A stretch of DNA of 10,266 bases, from the NCBI GenBank assembly GCA_035622995.1, contig DASPUI010000208.1, forward strand, positions 1-10,266. Direction: 5' to 3'. Position numbers and translations under genes: made by a program. Origin of the DNA: DASPUI01 sp035622995. Its GTDB lineage: Bacteria; Verrucomicrobiota; Verrucomicrobiia; Chthoniobacterales; UBA10450. The notes below the pieces were generated by a model. The model made no database searches and had not been told where the DNA came from. It saw only the letters and a list, made by a program, of their open reading frames with translations. Shown in pieces: positions 6,661 through 10,266 of this stretch (positions are counted from its first letter, which is position 1; each line of letters begins with the position of its first letter).

Positions 6661-6738
6661 TGCGTCCGGAGATTACACAGATTTCCAGAGATTGTTTTGC
6701 GAATCTGTCCCATTCTCATCGCCATCTGCGAACGGACG
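6648..6738. repeat. REP/REPIN-like palindromic element covering the uvrD-malQ gap and the malQ start
   Basis: GGGACAGATTC (6648-6658) and GAATCTGTCCC (6701-6711) form a perfect 11-bp inverted repeat separated by 42 bases. A further pair, CGTCCG (6663-6668) and CGGACG (6733-6738), almost spans the 79-bp gap, and ACAGATT recurs at 6677-6683 so that it too could pair with AATCTGT (6702-6708). The right-hand part also contains ATCTGCG (6724-6730), the unit of the repeat before mdh. The first arm includes the last base of the malQ start codon and codons 2-4. The arrangement of two inverted short palindromic arms in a gap resembles a REP doublet. No transposase is in the window, so origin is inferred. 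Confidence 0.65.
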
Positions 6739-6739
6739 T

Positions 6740-8740
6740 TTATTGCCTTCGAACTTGCCAGTCCTCGACCAGGTTATTGGGAATCTCTTTGAGAAACCGC
6801 GATGGTCGCTGGAAAACATCGCCATAGCCGCCGGTCAGACGCATATGCGGATAGGTGAGATAGAGTTCGTCCTTGGCCCGCGTGACCGCGACATAAAAAA
6901 GCCGCCGCTCCTCTTCAAGCGCGTCGCGCGCGTCGAGCGAGCGACTGCTCGGAAACATTCCGTCAGTCAACCAAATGACGAAAACGGTGTGAAACTCCAG
7001 GCCTTTGGCTTGATGCACGGATGAAAGATTCACCGCTTCTTTGTCGGCCGTTTGATTCGGCGCGGCCTCGGCGTCGACGTTGCTGATCAACGCCAGTTGC
7101 GACAAGAATTCATTCAAATCTTGGAATTGCCTGGCGAACGCGGAGAGCTGGTTCAAATCTTCGCGACGTAATTCGTAATTGGTGAAATTGACCTTGGCGT
7201 AATCATCGTAAATCGCTTCAACCACGGAGCTGATCATTTCCGATGGCGGGTTGGGTTGGCCGCGGGGCGCAATCTCTCCCAGGGTGTGGGCAAGTTGTGT
7301 CCAGTGTTTCTTCGATCTTGGACCAACGCTCATCGCGAGTAAGCGTTCGCTCCAGGATGAAATCGCGCCGTTTTCGTTCAACGACTTGTTCCAGCTATTC
7401 CACAGGTTTTCCGCGCTGCGCCCCCCAATTCCAGGCAGTAATTTGACCAATCGTTTGAATGCGACCTCGTCTTTCGGATTCGCCACTATTCGAAGAAACG
7501 AAATGACATCTTTGATGTGGGCCTGTTCGAAAAATCGAATACCACTTGTGATTTGATAGGGAATTCCGCGACGCGAGAGCTCGAGTTGTAACTCGAGCGC
7601 GTGATAATGTGCGCGATACAGCACCGCGATCTCGTTGAGATCGATATTTTCGTCACGTAACTCAAGAATCCGCTGCGCCACAAATTGCGCCTGTTCGCTG
7701 CCGTCGTTTAGCGCGACAACTGCCGGTTTGCCCACGTTCGATTGACGTGTCGGCTGCAGATTTTTCTGGAACTGGTCGACGTTGGCGGCGATGGCTGCGT
7801 TTGCGACCTGCAGAATCTCCGGCACGCTCCGATAATTCATCTCGATCTTGAAGACCTGCGCGTCCGAATAACGCTTTGGAAATTCGAGAATGTTTTGGAA
7901 ATTCGCGCCGCGCCAGGAGTAAATCGACTGTGCGTCATCGCCCACGACCATCACGTTGCGATGATCGCGTCCGAGCAAATCGACGAAATCGGCCTGGATT
8001 TTGTTCGTATCCTGATATTCGTCCACCAGGATGAATTGAAATTGCCGCCGATAAAACGCCGCGATCTGCTCGTGTTGCTGCAACATCGAAAGCGTCTTCT
8101 CGAGCAAATCATCGAAATCCATCGAGTTGGTTGCCTTTTTTTTCTTCTCGTAGCGTCCGCGAACGTCTTTGATTTTCTCGAGCAGGGGCAGGAAATACGG
8201 ATACTTTTCGGCGAGTAATTCTTCCATTGCCGTCTCGGTGTTGACCACGAAACTGAAGATCTCGCCGAGCACATCGCCTTTCGGGAATCGGATTTCTTTC
8301 GGGTCGATCCCGGCATTGGCGACGACGGTGTTGATCAAATCTTTCTGGTCTTCGCGATCCATGATCGTGAACCCGCTTGAATAACCGAGCGCGCTGCCGT
8401 GCCGGCGTAATATCCGATTGCCGATCGAATGAAAGGTGCCGCCCCATATTCCGCTGGCGTCGATCGGCAACAAATTCGCAACTCGATCGAGCATTTGCCG
8501 CGCGGCCTTGTTTGTGAAAGTGAGCAGCAAGATATTTCGTGGATCGATTCCGTTCTCGAGCAAATAGGCCACGCGATATGTCAGCGTCCGCGTTTTGCCG
8601 GAACCTGCGCCTGCAATCACCAGGAGCGGGCCAGGCGACGCGGTGACAGCCGCGTACTGTTGCTCGTTCAACTCGGCCGCATAATCGATATGGATCGATG
8701 AGGATCTTGGGGCGCGCTGAAGCGTATATTGGCGAGACAT
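6740..8740 (-). CDS. uvrD: Superfamily 1 DNA helicase, UvrD/PcrA/Rep family
   Basis: ATP-driven 3'-5' DNA helicase of the kind used in excision/mismatch repair and in clearing replication forks. It is 666 residues from the ATG at 8740. Motifs in order: Q-motif LNEQQYAAV (24-32), Walker A AGAGSGKT (43-50), Ia LLTFTNKAAR (72-81), TFHSIGNRIL (102-111), Walker B ILVDEYQDTN (237-246) with Asp240-Glu241, III VVGDDAQSIYSWRGA (265-279), IV EMNYRS (300-305), V NLSSVHQAKGLEF (571-583), VI EERRLFYVAVTRAK (610-623). All are intact. It lacks most of the C-terminal extension found in E. coli UvrD (720 residues) and is nearer to Rep in length (673), so UvrD, PcrA and Rep cannot be told apart by eye. An ATG at 8809 would add 23 residues and overlap pbpC; AAAGG at good spacing supports 8740. 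It follows pbpC by 47 bp. Confidence 0.95.
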   Translation of the reverse strand: MSRQYTLQRAPRSSSIHIDYAAELNEQQYAAVTASPGPLLVIAGAGSGKTRTLTYRVAYLLENGIDPRNILLLTFTNKAARQMLDRVANLLPIDASGIWGGTFHSIGNRILRRHGSALGYSSGFTIMDREDQKDLINTVVANAGIDPKEIRFPKGDVLGEIFSFVVNTETAMEELLAEKYPYFLPLLEKIKDVRGRYEKKKKATNSMDFDDLLEKTLSMLQQHEQIAAFYRRQFQFILVDEYQDTNKIQADFVDLLGRDHRNVMVVGDDAQSIYSWRGANFQNILEFPKRYSDAQVFKIEMNYRSVPEILQVANAAIAANVDQFQKNLQPTRQSNVGKPAVVALNDGSEQAQFVAQRILELRDENIDLNEIAVLYRAHYHALELQLELSRRGIPYQITSGIRFFEQAHIKDVISFLRIVANPKDEVAFKRLVKLLPGIGGRSAENLWNSWNKSLNENGAISSWSERLLAMSVGPRSKKHWTQLAHTLGEIAPRGQPNPPSEMISSVVEAIYDDYAKVNFTNYELRREDLNQLSAFARQFQDLNEFLSQLALISNVDAEAAPNQTADKEAVNLSSVHQAKGLEFHTVFVIWLTDGMFPSSRSLDARDALEEERRLFYVAVTRAKDELYLTYPHMRLTGGYGDVFQRPSRFLKEIPNNLVEDWQVRRQ

Positions 8741-8748
8741 CGCTGTTA

Positions 8749-8753
8749 CCTTT
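8749..8753 (-). promoter_or_regulatory. Ribosome binding site of the uvrD-like helicase
   Basis: AAAGG on the minus strand lies 8 nt before the ATG at 8740. It is one of the clearest Shine-Dalgarno sequences in the window and decides the start in favour of 8740 over the upstream in-frame ATG at 8809. Confidence 0.6.
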
Positions 8754-8776
8754 AGCGGCGGTCCGTGACCGTCGCA

Positions 8777-8802
8777 ATTATCCGCGTTTAGCGAACAGTC
8801 AA
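8777..8802 (-). promoter_or_regulatory. Possible uvrD promoter at the end of pbpC
   Basis: On the minus strand TTGACT (8802-8797, 5 of 6 to the -35 consensus) is followed after 14 bp by GATAAT (8782-8777, 5 of 6 to the -10 consensus). The spacer is shorter than the usual 15-19 bp, which weakens the call. A start near 8769 would give a leader of about 29 nt containing the AAAGG ribosome binding site, so the helicase could be transcribed independently of pbpC. Confidence 0.3.
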
Positions 8803-10266
8803 CGAACACGAACTTGAGCGGCCGTGATCGTCGAGGGCGGTCAACTCGTAGTAACCGGGTGCTGAATTCCAGGCCAGAACGTCATTCGCTTTGCATTTTC
8901 CAATGAACGCCTTGTCCGCGAACCAATAAATCTCGCGCACATCCGCGTCGGTATGCGCATGCAGCGGAACCGAACTCGATTGTAAAACTTCTCCCGCGCT
9001 TTCGTTGAATGGGGTCACAATTCGCGGAGCCGTGCCATTGCGGGACGTGAGTTCCGGATCGGTTTCCGGCAGAAATGGTGGCGGGGTTCGTCGCTGCACT
9101 CCTGCCCGGGCAAAAATCGACAGAAATTCGCTCGGCCAGAATTCGTAGACCTCGCGGCACACCTTTCGCGTTCCGTCGTCAACCGCCACCCGCAGACCGC
9201 TGGCAACATCGATCAACACTTCCTGATGCACGTCGCAGGTCTTGATCGGCGAGACTCCGGGAATAAACCACCCTTGAACCCGATCCGTGCAATGTTCCCC
9301 CGGGAGATCGCCGGACACGGCGCAAAATTCGACCCGCTTTAGGTTTGCGCTCGGCGGTGGCAAATGTGGCTCGTTAGGCTCCGGCCAGCTGGTCCGCAGG
9401 CTATCGATAATCTGAAAGGCCAGCGGCGCGGCCGCGCTCCGGCCAATGAAGGCGTTGCTGGGCTGGCCATCGAAATTTCCAACCCAGATTCCGAGGACGT
9501 AGTGATCGAACACTGCGATCGTCCAGGCGTCGCGAAATCCGTGAGAAGTTCCGGTTTTCCAAAACACCGGCGCGATTTGATTTGAATCGACGTAATTTAA
9601 CTCCGGACGCGGAACGTTCAGCATTTCCAGGGTGAGGAATGCAGCTTCCGGACTGACGAGCCTGCGTCCCTTCGCTGGAATCGGGTCGCGGCTGGTGTGC
9701 CGGAGCGGCCGCAACTCGCCATTGTTTGCCAGCGCGGCATAAAGCCGAACCAAATCCTGCATTGAAACTTCCGCGCCCCCGAGCGGTAGCGCGAGTCCGT
9801 AGACCGCCTCGCTTCGCGGCAATTGAACGGCGGCGCCGCGCAAAAATTCGTAGAGCGTAGGATGCGAGAGTTGGGCCGTGAGCGCAACCGCCGGTAGATT
9901 TCGACTGCGCGCCAGCGCATCGCAGGCCCGGATCGGCCCCACAAATTCGCGATCGTAGTTTTCCGGATTGTAATCGCCAAAACTTCGCGCTGTATCCGCC
10001 AAGACCGACAACGGATGAATCAATCCCTGATCGAGCGCGAGCGCATAAACAAACGGCTTCAAAGTCGAGCCGGGCGAACGCGGGCAGCGAGTTCCATCCA
10101 CCTGTCCATCAATCTCAGGGTTGTAAAAATCAGCGGAGCCAACCTGTGAAAGCACATCCATCGTCCGCGTGTCGACTAACAGCGCTGCGGCATTCTTGAT
10201 GCCACGGCCGCGATTAGCTGCGACGTAATCCCGAATTCGACGCTCGATCAGTAGCTGTCTTTCGAA
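8788..10266 (-). CDS. pbpC: Penicillin-binding protein 1C, transpeptidase and C-terminal part
   Basis: C-terminal 492 codons of a class A penicillin-binding protein of the PBP1C type, a membrane-anchored peptidoglycan synthase. The reading frame stays open to the right edge (I translated the last 35 codons, beginning FERQLLIERRIRDY), so the membrane anchor and GT51 glycosyltransferase domain lie outside. Transpeptidase motifs, numbered in the visible part: SPGSTLKPF with catalytic Ser67 and Lys70, SRN at 121-123, KTGTS at 237-241. They are followed by a Cys-rich segment typical of PBP1C (FCAVSGDLPGEHC, WFIPGVSPIKTCDVH) and a final domain of about 90 residues matching the BiPBP_C type (EIYWFADKAFIGK; APGYYELTALDDHGRSS). 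The ATG at 10161 is internal. Proteobacterial pbpC genes often sit next to an alpha-2-macroglobulin gene; that side is not in view. Confidence 0.94.
   Translation of the reverse strand, partial: FERQLLIERRIRDYVAANRGRGIKNAAALLVDTRTMDVLSQVGSADFYNPEIDGQVDGTRCPRSPGSTLKPFVYALALDQGLIHPLSVLADTARSFGDYNPENYDREFVGPIRACDALARSRNLPAVALTAQLSHPTLYEFLRGAAVQLPRSEAVYGLALPLGGAEVSMQDLVRLYAALANNGELRPLRHTSRDPIPAKGRRLVSPEAAFLTLEMLNVPRPELNYVDSNQIAPVFWKTGTSHGFRDAWTIAVFDHYVLGIWVGNFDGQPSNAFIGRSAAAPLAFQIIDSLRTSWPEPNEPHLPPPSANLKRVEFCAVSGDLPGEHCTDRVQGWFIPGVSPIKTCDVHQEVLIDVASGLRVAVDDGTRKVCREVYEFWPSEFLSIFARAGVQRRTPPPFLPETDPELTSRNGTAPRIVTPFNESAGEVLQSSSVPLHAHTDADVREIYWFADKAFIGKCKANDVLAWNSAPGYYELTALDDHGRSSSCSLTVR

Noticed and set aside
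8741..8809. Upstream ATG at 8809 as the helicase start
   Set aside because: It would overlap the pbpC 3' end and add 23 residues with no family similarity, while AAAGG sits correctly before the ATG at 8740.
1..10266. Defence, toxin-antitoxin, phage, CRISPR or biosynthetic cluster
   Set aside because: No gene, repeat array or RNA of these kinds was found on either strand; the recognised genes are housekeeping and the helicase has the standard UvrD/Rep layout without fused nuclease or accessory domains.

Overview
The window is a compact bacterial chromosomal segment of housekeeping genes. Nearly all the sequence is coding, and no gap without a gene exceeds 100 bases. GC content looks mid-50s by eye. 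The best guess for the organism is a soil Verrucomicrobiota of the Chthoniobacterales type. This guess rests on the gene set (GatCAB amidotransferase, cytosolic-type malate dehydrogenase, GH77 glucanotransferase, PBP1C), on mostly weak Shine-Dalgarno signals, and on short intergenic repeats built from AATCTGCG that I associate with that phylum. It is an inference, not a demonstrated assignment.

Layout from left to right. A minus-strand cluster (1-1657) holds, in transcription order, two unrecognised coiled-coil proteins that each end in one membrane helix, then gatC and the start of gatA. Junctions are 6 bp, 3 bp and a 4-bp ATGA overlap, so this is very probably one operon; gatA runs off the left edge. 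Upstream of it, also on the minus strand, is an RlmI-like rRNA cytosine methyltransferase (1750-2943). purC (2958-3851) is the only plus-strand gene. It diverges from the methyltransferase gene with only 14 bp between the start codons and converges on mdh. The remainder is a minus-strand series: pbpC (partial, running off the right edge), uvrD/pcrA-like helicase, malQ, mdh, with gaps of 47, 79 and 61 bp.

Functionally the genes serve separate core processes: charging of Gln-tRNA and/or Asn-tRNA (gatCA), ribosome modification, purine synthesis, the TCA cycle, alpha-glucan metabolism, DNA repair/unwinding and peptidoglycan synthesis. I see no phage, transposase, CRISPR, toxin-antitoxin or defence gene.

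The less ordinary signals are small. The uvrD-malQ gap carries a REP/REPIN-like palindromic element whose 11-bp perfect inverted repeat reaches into the malQ start codon and offers two mutually exclusive hairpins. A tandem AATCTGCG repeat lies directly in front of mdh. The third is the pair of tail-anchored coiled-coil proteins fused to the gatCA operon.
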